A stretch of DNA of 64,000 bases from an uncultured Siphonobacter sp. (GCA_913775095.1 CAJYIW010000019.1:124001-188000); one strand, 5' to 3'. Shown: positions 17,331-27,373, counted from the stretch's first letter. Notes: a model not told the origin generated them from the sequence alone. Program-made: numbers and translations.

Positions 17331-17848
17331 AGAAGTTAGAGAGGTTTAGAGAACGTTGCGAAGTAACGGAAAAAGGATGAAATAAAAATAGAGGTAGCCT
17401 CAACGGTTATTTTCGCCCAGATCAATGGAACGTCGTCGATACTTAGGAAGTAAAATGGCATTCTCTGATAGAAGCAGGGGTAAGGGAAAACGGGTGAGTT
17501 TTGGTGACCCCTGTTCCAAGGGTTAAGCCTGAAGAGCATTCCATGCGGGGCGGCACTTGGAACGACTGATATCGGTCAGTCTGTGACTGACCGCAGCTTG
17601 ATTTGGGTTGCCGCTCGTGGGCTTGCTTCCTACTTCGATAGCTGATTGATTGGTTGTTAGTGACGCTTGGCTAAAACCAACAACGGCAGAAAGGCCCGGA
17701 AGTCTTTTAAGGGTAGGCAGTTATAAACTGCCTTTTCATCATTCGTTCCAAGTGGCGTCCTTTGGACGAACACTTGGAACAGTTGAGGAATACGTTTCCA
17801 TTAGTAGTGTTTAAGTGAAACGTTGTTAATAGCCTAGAAGAGGACCGA
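17331..17848. repeat. Palindrome cluster B in a gene-free gap
   Basis: 518 bp without a supported gene. Palindromes: 17574-17592 (GGTCAGTC/GACTGACC, 3-nt loop), 17715-17733 (AGGCAGTT/AACTGCCT, 3-nt loop) and 17745-17780 (GTTCCAAGTG/CACTTGGAAC with an inner CGTCC/GGACG pair). A further inverted pair GTTCCAAG/CTTGGAAC spans about 17513-17563. The style matches clusters A and C. Confidence 0.75.
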
Positions 17849-18541
17849 TTACTGAGTAATCTGATTTACAATAGACTCCAGCATTACCTGAAATTTGTTT
17901 CTTAACTGGAGACCTTTAGGATGCATGGTCATATAACTATGGACGGGTAAGTTGGGATGAATGCACTGGTATAAATAATTCTCCTCAATCGTGTTGTATT
18001 GTAATCCCTGAAATACCCGTTGAAATTGATTTTCATAATCCCATCCAGTTAAGAAAATAACAGCGTCTGGTTTTATGATATTAATCTCATCAACTAGCAA
18101 ATCAAAGCCTATATTATTAGCTTGTTGTAACTCTTTGGTTGGCGTGGTTTTATTGGAGTCACATTTTGAAAAGTTAGTCCATAAATACCCTGAAGGATAG
18201 GCTTCGCCATTCAATTTTAAATGGCAGGCCCTGATAAAACGCCAGAAAGGACTATTTCTACCGTGATACTCTTCACCAAATTTAAAGTCCTGGTAGGATT
18301 CAGTGATGTAATCTACATTCAGATTTTCCTGTTCATTCATCGTTCCCAGCCATCCGAACGTTTCTTTGCCGACGTATAAAATTTTATACTTGACTTGATC
18401 GTAATCAGGAAAAGCCTGCATTAATAAAGGGTAGGAGAAAAGCTCGCCATTGGAGCGGGTAACTTCCTTTAACTGAAAAATATAGGATTCATACAAATCC
18501 TTAAGTTTAGTATTAATGGTAGAGGACAGGGCTTTTTCCAT
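17849..18541 (-). CDS. Unknown protein, uracil-DNA glycosylase-superfamily-like
   Basis: A 230-residue soluble protein that I only tentatively place. The order KILYVGKETFGW, NSPFWRFIRA, SGYLWTNFSK, PDAVIFLTG and a late HP (IHPNLP, MTMHPKG) recalls the motif order of UDG-superfamily proteins, but the catalytic residues cannot be identified. The gene is visibly more A+T-rich than its neighbours and follows a palindrome-filled gap, so it could have been acquired. It is alone on its strand, with no mobile-element genes nearby. Confidence 0.5.
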   Translation of the reverse strand: MEKALSSTINTKLKDLYESYIFQLKEVTRSNGELFSYPLLMQAFPDYDQVKYKILYVGKETFGWLGTMNEQENLNVDYITESYQDFKFGEEYHGRNSPFWRFIRACHLKLNGEAYPSGYLWTNFSKCDSNKTTPTKELQQANNIGFDLLVDEINIIKPDAVIFLTGWDYENQFQRVFQGLQYNTIEENYLYQCIHPNLPVHSYMTMHPKGLQLRNKFQVMLESIVNQITQ

Positions 18542-18613
18542 GAAGCGATTAACGTAAGTGAAAAGGGGATGTACTAACTATATAAATTAATGATATAGAA
18601 AGTTATCACAGGA

Positions 18614-18654
18614 TCAAGAAAAAGGGCGAAGAAACTCTTCGCCCTTTTTCTTGA
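18614..18654 (-). terminator. Terminator of the CocE-like gene
   Basis: An 18-bp perfect stem (18614-18631/18637-18654) with a 5-nt loop, giving a T-rich end on the minus strand. It lies 21 nt after the stop at 18676. Confidence 0.9.
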
Positions 18655-18675
18655 GTAACCGTAACTTAATTACGA

Positions 18676-20574
18676 TTACTTCACCACCCTTACCTTCACG
18701 TGGGAAGGCTGGCTGGGCGTAGCGTACACTTTATGCGTAGCCTTCTGAAAATCGGATTCGCTGGCCTGGTAGATGTTGACGAATTTCTGTGGGTTACGGT
18801 CCACCAGCGGGAACCAGGAACTTTGCACCTGCACCATGATTTTGTGGCCTTTCTTGAAACAGTGAGCCGCATCCTGCATGTCGAATTTTACTTCTTCTAC
18901 CTTGTTAGGAACCATGGCTTCGGGTTTGGAGAAGCTTTTACGGAATTTGGAACGCATGACTTCCCCGCGTACCATTAACTGGAAACCACCCATTTTTGTC
19001 CCCGGAATCGGGCTGTTGTTGGGGGCGTCGCCGGGGTATACGTCGATAAGTTTCACCACAAAATCTGCGTCAGTTCCGGTAGTGGAGACGAATAAGTCGG
19101 CCATTACATTGCCTGAAATCGTTACGTCTTCCTTCAGTACGTCTGATTCATACACCAGTACGTCGGGGCGGGTGGCTGCAAAACGCTGATCCTCGTACAT
19201 GAAGTCCGCTCCCCGGACATTACGAATTTCGCTGGTGAAAGGCACGGGTTTGTTAGGATCGCTCACGTATTCCATGAAGCTGGTGGGAGTGGCTTTGGGA
19301 GCTTCGAAAGATAACTTGCCGTTGGAGTGGAAGTAGAGATTTTTTTCCTGTGACTGCTTCGGCGGCCAGGCATCGTACTTTTTCCAGACGTTTGATCCGG
19401 TTTCAAAAATGTAAGCTTTCGGCAGGTTCGGATCTTTCTGGTCTTTCAGGTAATGATTGAAAAAGGCCAGCTCGATATTTTCGCGGTAGAACGGCCCGGT
19501 ATCCGAATCAAAGCGGATATTACCCAGCACATCGCCCTTTACCCGCGACCAGCCGCCGTGAATCCAGGGGCCCATGACCAGAAAATTCGTCGTCTTGGGG
19601 CTGTTTTTCTCGATTCCGGCAAAGGTCTTCAATGGACCGTATAAATCCTCCTGATCAAACCAGCCACCCACGGTGAGAATGGCCGGAGTGATGTTTTTCA
19701 GGTGCGGAACGGGCGTACGAGCCTGCCAGAATTCGTTATAGGTTTCATTTTCCATCATCTGATTCCAGATGACGTTTTTACCCTTGAAAATTTTCTCGTT
19801 AATGTTTTTAATTGGCCCTATGTTCTTGTAAAACTCGTAAGAATCCGGCGTTCCGAAATCGCTGAACTGCGGAACCGTCTTGGTCGTAGGCTCGGGGCGG
19901 GGGGCACCGTAGGAAGACAGAAACGAGAACGTACCCATCAAAAAGAAAGCTCCATTGTGGTGACGATCGTCTCCCATAAACCAGTCCGTTACCGGAGCCT
20001 GGGGCGAGGCCGCTTTCAGAGCCGGGTGAGCTTCAATGGCCGTCATGGTGGTATAAAAACCAGGAGCGGAGATTCCCCAGGTACCTACTTTCCCGTTATT
20101 GGTCGGCAGATTCTTGAGTAACCATTCGATGGTATCGTAGGTATCCGAGCTGTCGTCCACATCCGTTTTTTTGGTTTTGTTAGGGATGAAAGGTTTCACG
20201 GCTATAAATTTCCCTTCGGACATATATTTACCCCGAACATCCTGATAAACAATAATATAGCCTTCTTTGGCAAAAAGCATTGAAGGCCCCAGGCTTAATT
20301 TATATTTATCTTCCCCGTACGGAGCCACGCTGTAGGGCGTGCGGTCCAGCATGATGGGGTATTTTTTTGATTCGTCTTTCGGTATATAAATCGAAGTGAA
20401 CAGCTTTACGCCGTCCCGCATCGGAATCATCCGTTCGATTTTGGTATAATTCTGCCGGATGTACAGCGAATCTTCCCGAACATTAGCCGGAACCTGGGCA
20501 AAAGAATCCGTCACGCTAGTAGCCAGTAAGATGCTCGCTACTACCGTGACCATGGTTTTGAAAAGGTGTTTCAT
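18676..20574 (-). CDS. Secreted CocE/NonD-family hydrolase (X-Pro dipeptidyl-peptidase S15)
   Basis: A 632-residue exported serine hydrolase. The signal peptide (MKHLFKTMVTVVASILLATS) ends near SFAQ. The alpha/beta-hydrolase part has the nucleophile in TWGISAPGFY, the Asp region GGWFDQEDLYGP and the His in MGPWIHGGW. The C-terminal jelly-roll domain typical of S15/CocE follows (SGNVMADLFVSTTGTDADFVVK). Members cleave Xaa-Pro peptides, cephalosporin-type or other esters and amides, so the substrate is open. It is the second gene of a minus-strand pair, 38 bp after a small exported protein. Confidence 0.9.
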   Translation of the reverse strand: MKHLFKTMVTVVASILLATSVTDSFAQVPANVREDSLYIRQNYTKIERMIPMRDGVKLFTSIYIPKDESKKYPIMLDRTPYSVAPYGEDKYKLSLGPSMLFAKEGYIIVYQDVRGKYMSEGKFIAVKPFIPNKTKKTDVDDSSDTYDTIEWLLKNLPTNNGKVGTWGISAPGFYTTMTAIEAHPALKAASPQAPVTDWFMGDDRHHNGAFFLMGTFSFLSSYGAPRPEPTTKTVPQFSDFGTPDSYEFYKNIGPIKNINEKIFKGKNVIWNQMMENETYNEFWQARTPVPHLKNITPAILTVGGWFDQEDLYGPLKTFAGIEKNSPKTTNFLVMGPWIHGGWSRVKGDVLGNIRFDSDTGPFYRENIELAFFNHYLKDQKDPNLPKAYIFETGSNVWKKYDAWPPKQSQEKNLYFHSNGKLSFEAPKATPTSFMEYVSDPNKPVPFTSEIRNVRGADFMYEDQRFAATRPDVLVYESDVLKEDVTISGNVMADLFVSTTGTDADFVVKLIDVYPGDAPNNSPIPGTKMGGFQLMVRGEVMRSKFRKSFSKPEAMVPNKVEEVKFDMQDAAHCFKKGHKIMVQVQSSWFPLVDRNPQKFVNIYQASESDFQKATHKVYATPSQPSHVKVRVVK

Positions 20575-20612
20575 GTCAAATGGTTGTGTGAATGCAAGGA
20601 AGACGAAACGAA

Positions 20613-21080
20613 CTAGGGGGCAGGGGTCGTCAGGGCATCGCGGTTGCGAAGCCAGATGGCCTGTTGCAGACGATTGTTAGCCATGCCGCTTACGACGCCA
20701 TTGCCCAGGCCAATGGCAATGCCAGCTCCCCACCAGGCCCAGTAGGAGCGACCCCGGTTACCCACCTGAGTCAGGCCTACGATGGTCGTGCCGAGGGAGG
20801 CTACCGTCAGGATCGAAGAGATGTTTTTAAGCTTGCGATAGCCCCGGTATTCGGCCATGCCATAAGGCGAAAACTCAAATTCTTTCTGGAGATTACGCTG
20901 ACCCAGGCCTGACAGGTAGGCTTTGCCGCCCTTGGCAAAGCGGGTACCATTGGCAAACACAAAAATCGTTTCACGGTCATACGCTCGTCGAAGACTGTCC
21001 CGGCGGAAGTCCTGAGGGGTCTGGGCCCGGGCCGAATGCAGTCCGGCCAGAAGAAGTGCGGCCACTAGTAATTGCTTCAT
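20613..21080 (-). CDS. Exported protein with two membrane segments, unknown
   Basis: 155 residues. The ATG at 21080 is chosen because a good signal peptide follows (MKQLLVAALLLAGLHSARAQ). The longer frame lacks one. After a charged segment come two glycine-rich hydrophobic stretches (ISSILTVASLGTTIVGL and YWAWWGAGIAIGLGNGVVSG). I do not recognise a family. It lies 38 bp upstream of the CocE-like hydrolase gene and is probably co-transcribed with it. Confidence 0.68.
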   Translation of the reverse strand: MKQLLVAALLLAGLHSARAQTPQDFRRDSLRRAYDRETIFVFANGTRFAKGGKAYLSGLGQRNLQKEFEFSPYGMAEYRGYRKLKNISSILTVASLGTTIVGLTQVGNRGRSYWAWWGAGIAIGLGNGVVSGMANNRLQQAIWLRNRDALTTPAP

Positions 21081-21205
21081 GAAAGAGGGTTTACTACTAC
21101 GTTGCAATATCGGACGAAGAGTTGATTTTTTCGCAGGAATGCGATTTCCTGCATTCATTTATGGCCTTTTCGTGGGAGTGTTGCGACTTTTCAATAGATT
21201 GAGTG

Positions 21206-21213
21206 TATTTTTG
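21206..21213 (+). promoter_or_regulatory. -7 promoter element of lepA
   Basis: TATTTTTG, an exact TAnnTTTG match, 107 nt before the lepA start. It implies a leader of about 100 nt. Confidence 0.5.
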
Positions 21214-21320
21214 TAGATTGGAAGTAAAGTCGGGTACGCACGCGATTCGATTCCATGCCAGTATCAGATAGCCTGTAAGCTAAAAGCCAGCAGCCTTGGC
21301 TGTTCAACTAAACATAACAC

Positions 21321-23111
21321 GTGAATAACATTCGCAATTTCTGCATCATTGCCCACATTGACCACGGCAAGAGTACTTTGGCAGACCGACTGATTGAGCA
21401 AACCCAAACCGTATCCCAGCGTCAAATGCAAAACCAGTTGCTGGACGATATGGATCTCGAACGCGAGCGGGGCATTACCATCAAGTCGCACGCCATTCAG
21501 ATGGATTATACCTTTGAAGGTCAGAAGTATGTCCTGAATTTGATTGACACGCCGGGTCACGTCGATTTTAGCTATGAAGTGAGTCGTTCCATCGCGGCCT
21601 GCGAAGGAGCCCTGCTCGTAGTAGATGCATCTCAGGGTATTGAAGCTCAGACGATCAGTAACTTATACCTGGCCCTGGGCCACGATCTGGAAATTATTCC
21701 GGTATTAAATAAAATTGATTTACCCGGAGCAATGCCGGACGAAGTTTCTGACCAGATTGTGGATCTGATTGGTTGTGATCGTTCGGATATTATTCATGCA
21801 TCCGCGAAAGAAGGCATTGGTATTGCCGAAATTCTGGCGGCCATTATTCACCGCATTCCTGCCCCTAAAGGTGATCCGGCAGCCGGATTTCAGGGACTGA
21901 TCTTTGATTCGGTATTTAACTCGTATCGCGGCATTGAAGTAATCTTCCGGGTGTACAACGGTGAAATCCGTAAAGGCGATAAGATCAAATTCATGGCGAC
22001 GGGGCGTGAGTATTTCGCCGATGAAATTGGCGTCCTTCGTCTGGAAAAAGAACCCCGTGATGTGATTAAAACGGGCGATGTAGGGTATCTGATTTCAGGT
22101 ATCAAAACGGCCAAAGAGGTGAAAGTAGGCGATACCGTCACCCGAATGGATAACAAGGCTACGGAAGCCATCAAAGGATTCGAGGATGTAAAACCGATGG
22201 TATTCGCCGGGATTTACCCCGTAGATACCAGCGAATTCGAAGAACTCCGCGAAGCCATGGAAAAGCTGCAATTGAATGATGCCGCTTTGATCTGGGAACC
22301 TGAAACGTCGGCGGCTCTGGGCTTTGGGTTCCGTTGTGGCTTCCTGGGAATGCTGCACATGGAAATCGTGCAGGAACGTCTGGAACGTGAATTCGACATG
22401 ACGGTGATCACGACGGTTCCTTCGGTGCAGTTCAACGTGGAGACCACGAAAGGGGAACACCTGAAAGTGTCGGCTCCTTCGGAAATGCCCGAACCGAACC
22501 ATATTGATAACATCGAAGAACCCTTCATTGCCGCTCAGATTATCACCAAAAGTGAATACGTTGGTGTAATCATGAAGCTTTGTATGGACAAACGTGGCAT
22601 TCTGAAAAATCAGGTTTACCTGACCTCAGACCGGATTGAACTACAATTTGAAATGCCACTTTCGGAAGTAGTTTTCGACTTTTTCGATCGTCTGAAAACC
22701 ATTTCCCGGGGGTACGCTTCGCTGGATTACCAATACCTGGGTTTCAAGGAAGGCGACATGGTAAAGCTGGATATCATGCTGAACAGTGAGAAAGTAGATG
22801 CCCTGTCGGCCATTGTGCACCGGGATAAAGCTTACGAGTGGGGCAAACGCCTGTGCGAAAAGCTTCGCGAGTTATTACCCCGTCAGCAATTCGAAATTGC
22901 CATTCAGGCGGCTATCGGGCAAAAAATCATTGCCCGCGAAACGGTAAAAGCCCTTCGGAAAGACGTATTGGCCAAATGTTACGGTGGTGACATCAGCCGG
23001 AAGCGTAAACTGCTGGAAAAACAGAAAAAAGGTAAAAAACGCATGCGTCAGGTGGGGAACGTAGAAATCCCGCAGGAAGCATTTATGGCCGTTCTGAAGC
23101 TCGAGAGCTAG
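21321..23111 (+). CDS. lepA: Elongation factor 4 (ribosomal back-translocase)
   Basis: LepA is a membrane-associated translational GTPase that acts on stalled or mis-translocated ribosomes. The 596 residues match the family length. Motifs: G1 AHIDHGKST, the effector region [20 protein letters not shown], and the LepA-specific C-terminal domain ending [20 protein letters not shown]. The start is a GTG at 21321 ([15 protein letters not shown]); no ATG lies near and this position matches the family. A small terminator follows at 23202. Confidence 0.97.
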   Translation: MNNIRNFCIIAHIDHGKSTLADRLIEQTQTVSQRQMQNQLLDDMDLERERGITIKSHAIQMDYTFEGQKYVLNLIDTPGHVDFSYEVSRSIAACEGALLVVDASQGIEAQTISNLYLALGHDLEIIPVLNKIDLPGAMPDEVSDQIVDLIGCDRSDIIHASAKEGIGIAEILAAIIHRIPAPKGDPAAGFQGLIFDSVFNSYRGIEVIFRVYNGEIRKGDKIKFMATGREYFADEIGVLRLEKEPRDVIKTGDVGYLISGIKTAKEVKVGDTVTRMDNKATEAIKGFEDVKPMVFAGIYPVDTSEFEELREAMEKLQLNDAALIWEPETSAALGFGFRCGFLGMLHMEIVQERLEREFDMTVITTVPSVQFNVETTKGEHLKVSAPSEMPEPNHIDNIEEPFIAAQIITKSEYVGVIMKLCMDKRGILKNQVYLTSDRIELQFEMPLSEVVFDFFDRLKTISRGYASLDYQYLGFKEGDMVKLDIMLNSEKVDALSAIVHRDKAYEWGKRLCEKLRELLPRQQFEIAIQAAIGQKIIARETVKALRKDVLAKCYGGDISRKRKLLEKQKKGKKRMRQVGNVEIPQEAFMAVLKLES

Positions 23112-23201
23112 GCAACAGGCTCAGTTTACTACGGCTGGAATGCTCAGGTAACCGTTCAGCCGTTTCATAACATCCGTAGCGTTTCGTAGGGAAGACGTAA
23201 G

Positions 23202-23234
23202 AACACGGGTTTGAAAAAGACTCGTGTTTTTTAT
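23202..23234 (+). terminator. Terminator of lepA
   Basis: A 9-bp stem with one G-U pair (23202-23210/23220-23228), a 9-nt loop and a following T-rich tract. Confidence 0.65.
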
Positions 23235-23351
23235 ATACTTTTCGAACCTACTTCGTTTTTATTCTCGTAAGTTTGAGGAACTACCTCTGCTTAACTAAAA
23301 GCCTAACCCAAGTTTCTTACACACGTTCATCATAATCCTACTTTACTCTGA

Positions 23352-24479
23352 ATGTCGAAACTCCGATTTGTTGACAAACGGCGATCTACTTTTTTTGCCG
23401 ATGCCCGCCACCGAGTTGATGCGTACTTCACCGAAAACAACATTCCTAAAACCGGAAACCGTGCGATGTGGAACAAGACCGTGATTTACATGGTCGTTTT
23501 CTGGGTTCTTTATGGACTGATCATATCCAATCAGTTCAACGCGTGGGTGATGTTAGTGCTGGCCATTGCTTTAGGTATGACTTGTGCTTTTATTGGTTTT
23601 AATATCTGCCACGATGCCGTACACGGTTCTTTTTCCGCAGATTCAAAAACGAATAAAGCTTTAAGTTTGTGCTTTCACCTGATTGGTGGAAACCCTTACG
23701 TCTGGAGTCTTTCCCATAATGTGGTGCACCATACGTACACCAACATTCCTGGTCACGATGAAGATCTGGAAATTGCTCCCGGTCTGGTACGCATTCACCA
23801 CGAAGAGCCTACCAAGAAAATTTACCATTTTCAGCACTATTACGCGTTTTTGCTGTACGGCTTAGCTTCATTAAGCTGGGTTCTGCGAAAGGATTACGTA
23901 AAGTTTTTTCAAAAAGACATTGGAAAGACTACCAGCGGTAAACACCCCCGGAAGGAGTATTTTAACCTGTTTTTCTACAAAGCCGTTTATTACGCCCTGT
24001 TCATCGTACTGCCTTTATGTGTACTTTCCATCACGTGGTGGCAGTTTGTGATTGGCTTTCTGGTGATGCATTATTTCGAAGGACTGGTGCTGGGACTGGT
24101 GTTTCAGTTGGCCCACATTGTGGAGCACGCTGAATTTCCTGAGCCTAACGAGGACGGCAACATTGAGGAATCATGGGCCGTTCATCAGATGCAAACCACG
24201 GCAAACTTTTCCTGCAACAGTCCGGTAGCTACCTTTCTGTGTGGAGGGTTGAACTTCCAGATTGAACACCATTTGTTTCCCAAAATCTGCCACATACACT
24301 ATCCTGAAATTTCCAAGATTGTGAAAGCTACGGCGGCTGACCACGGGATTCATTACATCGAAAACAAAACCTTCTGGACGGCTCTTCAATCGCATTACCG
24401 CGTGTTGAGAAAATACGGTAAGGAAGAGTTTACCCTACAACCCGTCGAAGAACTGGAGCCGATGGCCGTTCGGGCCTAA
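23352..24479 (+). CDS. Membrane fatty acid desaturase
   Basis: A 375-residue di-iron membrane desaturase that puts a double bond into acyl chains of membrane lipids. The three histidine boxes are HDAVHG (about residue 88), HNVVHHTYTN (about 122) and QIEHHLFP (about 306). The QxxHH third box is the linoleoyl-CoA/front-end-like type. There is no cytochrome b5 domain, so an external electron donor is needed. Four or more membrane helices are visible. Regiospecificity cannot be read from sequence. It stands alone with its own terminator. Confidence 0.92.
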   Translation: MSKLRFVDKRRSTFFADARHRVDAYFTENNIPKTGNRAMWNKTVIYMVVFWVLYGLIISNQFNAWVMLVLAIALGMTCAFIGFNICHDAVHGSFSADSKTNKALSLCFHLIGGNPYVWSLSHNVVHHTYTNIPGHDEDLEIAPGLVRIHHEEPTKKIYHFQHYYAFLLYGLASLSWVLRKDYVKFFQKDIGKTTSGKHPRKEYFNLFFYKAVYYALFIVLPLCVLSITWWQFVIGFLVMHYFEGLVLGLVFQLAHIVEHAEFPEPNEDGNIEESWAVHQMQTTANFSCNSPVATFLCGGLNFQIEHHLFPKICHIHYPEISKIVKATAADHGIHYIENKTFWTALQSHYRVLRKYGKEEFTLQPVEELEPMAVRA

Positions 24480-24556
24480 GATTTCGGAGGCACGAAGAAA
24501 TCGTTAGCCTTTGATTATCAGGAACGGTGATCGGGTAATTGCAATAATGAAATGAG

Positions 24557-24592
24557 AAAAGAGAGAAAACACCTGCTGGTTTCTCTCTTTTT
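24557..24592 (+). terminator. Terminator of the desaturase gene
   Basis: A 12-bp stem of AAAAGAGAGAAA against TTTCTCTCTTTT with a loop of about 11 nt and a trailing T-run. Confidence 0.85.
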
Positions 24593-24755
24593 GCTTTATT
24601 TTGAGGGATTATTCAGGATTCTTTCCGAATCAGACCCAAGAGCTGAATCAAAAGGTAATCTTAAATGGTTGTATATAAACAGGTTTAAACGGACTGATAA
24701 TCAAGAGCGTTGGAAAACTTAACAGGTTCCAGTGCCGAAATCTGAGAATCAGACG

Positions 24756-24763
24756 TATTTTTG
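24756..24763 (+). promoter_or_regulatory. -7 promoter element of the E2 gene
   Basis: TATTTTTG, an exact consensus match, 40 nt before the ATG at 24804. Confidence 0.6.
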
Positions 24764-24803
24764 ACCCGCAATTCTGTTCTAAACCCTTTCCGTTAGTTTA
24801 CAC

Positions 24804-26468
24804 ATGGCAGAAGTAATTCGTATGCCCCTCCTGAGCGACACGATGACTGAAGGGGTCATCGCTGAGTGGCTCAAAAAAGTGGGCGATACCGTTAAATCCG
24901 GGGATATCCTGGCTGAAGTTGAAACCGACAAAGCCACGATGGAGCTGGAAAACTACGCAGATGGTACCCTTTTATACGTAGCCGCTGAAAAAGGTCAGGC
25001 TATTGAAGTAAATGGAGTGCTGGCTGTGGTAGGTAAACCAGGCGAAGATTATCAATCTCTTCTGGATGGCGAAGGTGGATCATCGACTGGTGCTGCCCCT
25101 GAAGCTAAAGCAGAACCCGCTCCGGCGGAACAACCTAAAGCTGCTGAAGAGCCTAAAAAAGCTGAAGCACCCAAAGCGGCGGTTGATTTATCTAGCATCA
25201 AAGCTACGGCGGTTCGCATGCCTCTGTTGAGTGATACCATGACTGAAGGTGTCATTGCCAACTGGGTAGTGAACGTAGGCGATAAAGTGAAAAGTGGTGA
25301 CATTCTGGCGGAAGTCGAAACCGACAAAGCCACCATGGAACTCGAAAACTACGACGACGGCGTTCTGCTGTACATCGGCGTAGAAGCTGGTAAAGCCGCT
25401 CAGGTTAATCAAATCATTGCGATTGTAGGAGAAGAGGGTGCCAACTACCAGGCCATTCTGGATGCTGAAAACGGCACTGAATCGGCTCCTGCTGAAGCGA
25501 AAGAAGAAGCTCCTGCGGCTTCATCCAACGGCTCTGCAGCGGAAGCTACTCAGTCCAGCGATGCCGAAGGTCGTATCAAGGCGTCTCCCCTGGCTAAATC
25601 AATTGCGAAAGACAAAGGTATTAACCTGTCTGATGTGACGGGTTCCGGCGAAAATGGTCGCATCGTTAAGAAAGATCTGGATACCTTTACCCCAGCGGCG
25701 AAAGAAGCTCCTGCGGCAGCGGCTCCGGCTGCACAGCCTGCGGCAGCTCCGGCACCGAAACCAGCGGCCGTTCCTGAACCAGCCGGTGAGTTCGAAGATC
25801 TGCCCGTTACGTCGATGCGTAAGACGATTGCTCGTCGTCTGTCTGAGTCGCTCTACACGGCTCCGCATTTCTATCTGACGATGGAAATCACGATGGACAA
25901 CGCTATGAAATTCCGGGGTCAGATCAACGAGGTTTCTCCCGCGAAAATTTCATTCAATGACTTCGCGATTAAAGCAGCGGCTCTGGCTCTGAAACAACAT
26001 CCAGCCGTGAATGCTTCGTGGTTAGGTGATAAAATTCGTCGTTACAAATACATCAACATTGGTGTTGCCGTAGCGGTAGAAGATGGTCTGGTGGTTCCTG
26101 TCGTACGGAATGCCGATCAGAAAACGCTTTCTACGATTTCAACGGAAGTGAAAGATTACGCTGGTAAAGCGAAAGGCAAGAAACTTCAGCCCAAAGAAAT
26201 GGAAGGTTCTACCTTCAGCATTTCTAACCTGGGTATGTTCGGCGTAGAAGAATTTAACCCGATCATTAACTCTCCTGACTCCTGTATTCTGGCCGTTGGC
26301 GGAATCAAGAAGACGGTAGGGGTAAATGACGCCGGGGAATTCTTTGTAACCAACATTATGAAAGTAACCTTAGCGTGTGATCACCGGGCCGTCGATGGTG
26401 CCACGGGTGCAGCCTTCCTGCAAACGTTCAAGCAACTCATCGAAGATCCCATGCGTATGCTGGTTTAA
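24804..26468 (+). CDS. Pyruvate dehydrogenase E2, dihydrolipoamide acetyltransferase
   Basis: The core of the pyruvate dehydrogenase complex, moving acetyl groups from lipoamide to CoA. The 554 residues hold two lipoyl domains (ETDKATMELE around 45 and again around 180, each with the modified Lys), joined by Ala/Pro/Glu-rich linkers. A peripheral subunit-binding domain (ASPLAKSIAKDKGI, about 256) and the catalytic domain with the DHRAVDGATGAAFL active-site His/Asp follow. The two lipoyl domains are near-duplicates. E1 and E3 are not next to it. Confidence 0.95.
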   Translation: MAEVIRMPLLSDTMTEGVIAEWLKKVGDTVKSGDILAEVETDKATMELENYADGTLLYVAAEKGQAIEVNGVLAVVGKPGEDYQSLLDGEGGSSTGAAPEAKAEPAPAEQPKAAEEPKKAEAPKAAVDLSSIKATAVRMPLLSDTMTEGVIANWVVNVGDKVKSGDILAEVETDKATMELENYDDGVLLYIGVEAGKAAQVNQIIAIVGEEGANYQAILDAENGTESAPAEAKEEAPAASSNGSAAEATQSSDAEGRIKASPLAKSIAKDKGINLSDVTGSGENGRIVKKDLDTFTPAAKEAPAAAAPAAQPAAAPAPKPAAVPEPAGEFEDLPVTSMRKTIARRLSESLYTAPHFYLTMEITMDNAMKFRGQINEVSPAKISFNDFAIKAAALALKQHPAVNASWLGDKIRRYKYINIGVAVAVEDGLVVPVVRNADQKTLSTISTEVKDYAGKAKGKKLQPKEMEGSTFSISNLGMFGVEEFNPIINSPDSCILAVGGIKKTVGVNDAGEFFVTNIMKVTLACDHRAVDGATGAAFLQTFKQLIEDPMRMLV

Positions 26469-26469
26469 A

Positions 26470-26606
26470 TAGTTTGTTGTTAGTTTTTAGTTGATGGTTG
26501 TTACGACCAATTACAATTAATAACTAACTCATTCTTAAAATAAAAGGGCTGACTGTTAGGTATGGTTAAACTATCAACCGATAACAGTCAACCAACAACT
26601 AAAAAG
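26470..26606. repeat. Inverted heptad pair between the E2 gene and hslV
   Basis: The first array starts one base after the E2 stop (26470-26502, TTAG/GTTG type). The second (26575-26606) is of the AAC type. GTTTTTAGTTGATGGTTG at 26483-26500 pairs with 26589-26606 in 16 of 18 positions. Inside lies an 8-bp hairpin, 26551-26558/26582-26589. Confidence 0.75.
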
Positions 26607-26637
26607 CGGCTCCGGAATGTTATTCGGAGCCGTTTTT
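26601..26637 (+). terminator. Terminator upstream of hslV
   Basis: CGGCTCCG (26607-26614) pairs with CGGAGCCG (26625-26632), flanked by five A and five T. It probably ends the E2 transcript, and lies only 21 nt before the hslV start. Confidence 0.75.
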
Positions 26638-26658
26638 ATAACCATGAAAACCAATTGT

Positions 26659-27204
26659 ATGAAACCCGTAGAAATTCACTCCACTACCGTATTAGGAATC
26701 GTGCATAATGGAGAAGTAGTCGTTGGTGCCGATGGACAGGCCACCATGGGTAATACGGTCGCTAAATCTAATGTAAAGAAGATCCGTAAGCTGGCCGGTG
26801 GTAAAATCGTGGCCGGTTTCGCGGGAAGTACGGCCGATGCGTTCACGCTGATTGAGCGTTTTGAGGAGAAACTCAATGCCTATGGTCAGAACATGAAACG
26901 GGCGGCCATTGAGTTAGCCAAAGACTGGCGGACGGACCGTTACCTGCGTAAACTGGAAGCCATGCTGATTGTAGCCAATGCGGAGGAAGTATTGATTATC
27001 TCAGGAACGGGCGACGTTCTGGAACCCGAAAACGGCATTGCCGCCATTGGTTCCGGTTCGAACTTCGCTCAGGCTGCCGCCATTGCTCTGAAAAAACACG
27101 CGACGAATCTGACAGCGGAAGAAATGGTTCGCGAGAGTCTTCACATCGCAGCCGATATCTGTATCTATACCAACCATAACCTGGTGGTGGAGAAAGTAGG
27201 ATAG
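26659..27204 (+). CDS. hslV: ATP-dependent protease subunit HslV
   Basis: The proteolytic chamber of the HslUV protease, an N-terminal-threonine hydrolase. The ATG at 26659 gives 181 residues with a short propeptide MKPVEIHS before the TT that would supply the catalytic Thr. The in-frame ATG at 26644 is also possible. Typical motifs: [62 protein letters not shown]. The partner ATPase gene hslU is not adjacent, nor in this window. Confidence 0.96.
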   Translation: MKPVEIHSTTVLGIVHNGEVVVGADGQATMGNTVAKSNVKKIRKLAGGKIVAGFAGSTADAFTLIERFEEKLNAYGQNMKRAAIELAKDWRTDRYLRKLEAMLIVANAEEVLIISGTGDVLEPENGIAAIGSGSNFAQAAAIALKKHATNLTAEEMVRESLHIAADICIYTNHNLVVEKVG

Positions 27205-27347
27205 TGATCTGCTCACTACGATTCCCAAAGCTGGCCTTGGCATCCCCAACTTGTAGATGCCGATGCCAGCTTTTTTGCTGTCATCATGAGCTTTTAGGCC
27301 AATCAAACTATCTCTAAAATGAAAGATGCCAGCTTTTTGCTGGCATC
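27202..27347. repeat. Palindrome cluster D
   Basis: Successive palindromes in the gap after hslV: 27202-27218 (TAGTGA/TCACTA), 27263-27284 (GATGCCAGC type, one mismatch) and 27325-27347 (GATGCCAGC/GCTGGCATC, 5-nt loop). The last also stands 27 nt past the nspC stop and may terminate it. The same 9-bp palindrome recurs at 57344-57366. Confidence 0.7.
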
Positions 27348-27373
27348 AACACTACTTATATCAATTACAATTT

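Larger units (their letters stand above)
24480..24803. other. Intergenic gap, 324 bp
   Basis: It holds the desaturase terminator (24557-24592) and the -7 box of the E2 gene (24756-24763). I see no ORF or repeat in the rest. Confidence 0.6.

Noticed and set aside
17336-17539. 67-codon minus-strand ORF in the gap before the UDG-like gene
   Set aside because: Its residue make-up is not protein-like, it has no motif, and it runs into the palindrome region.
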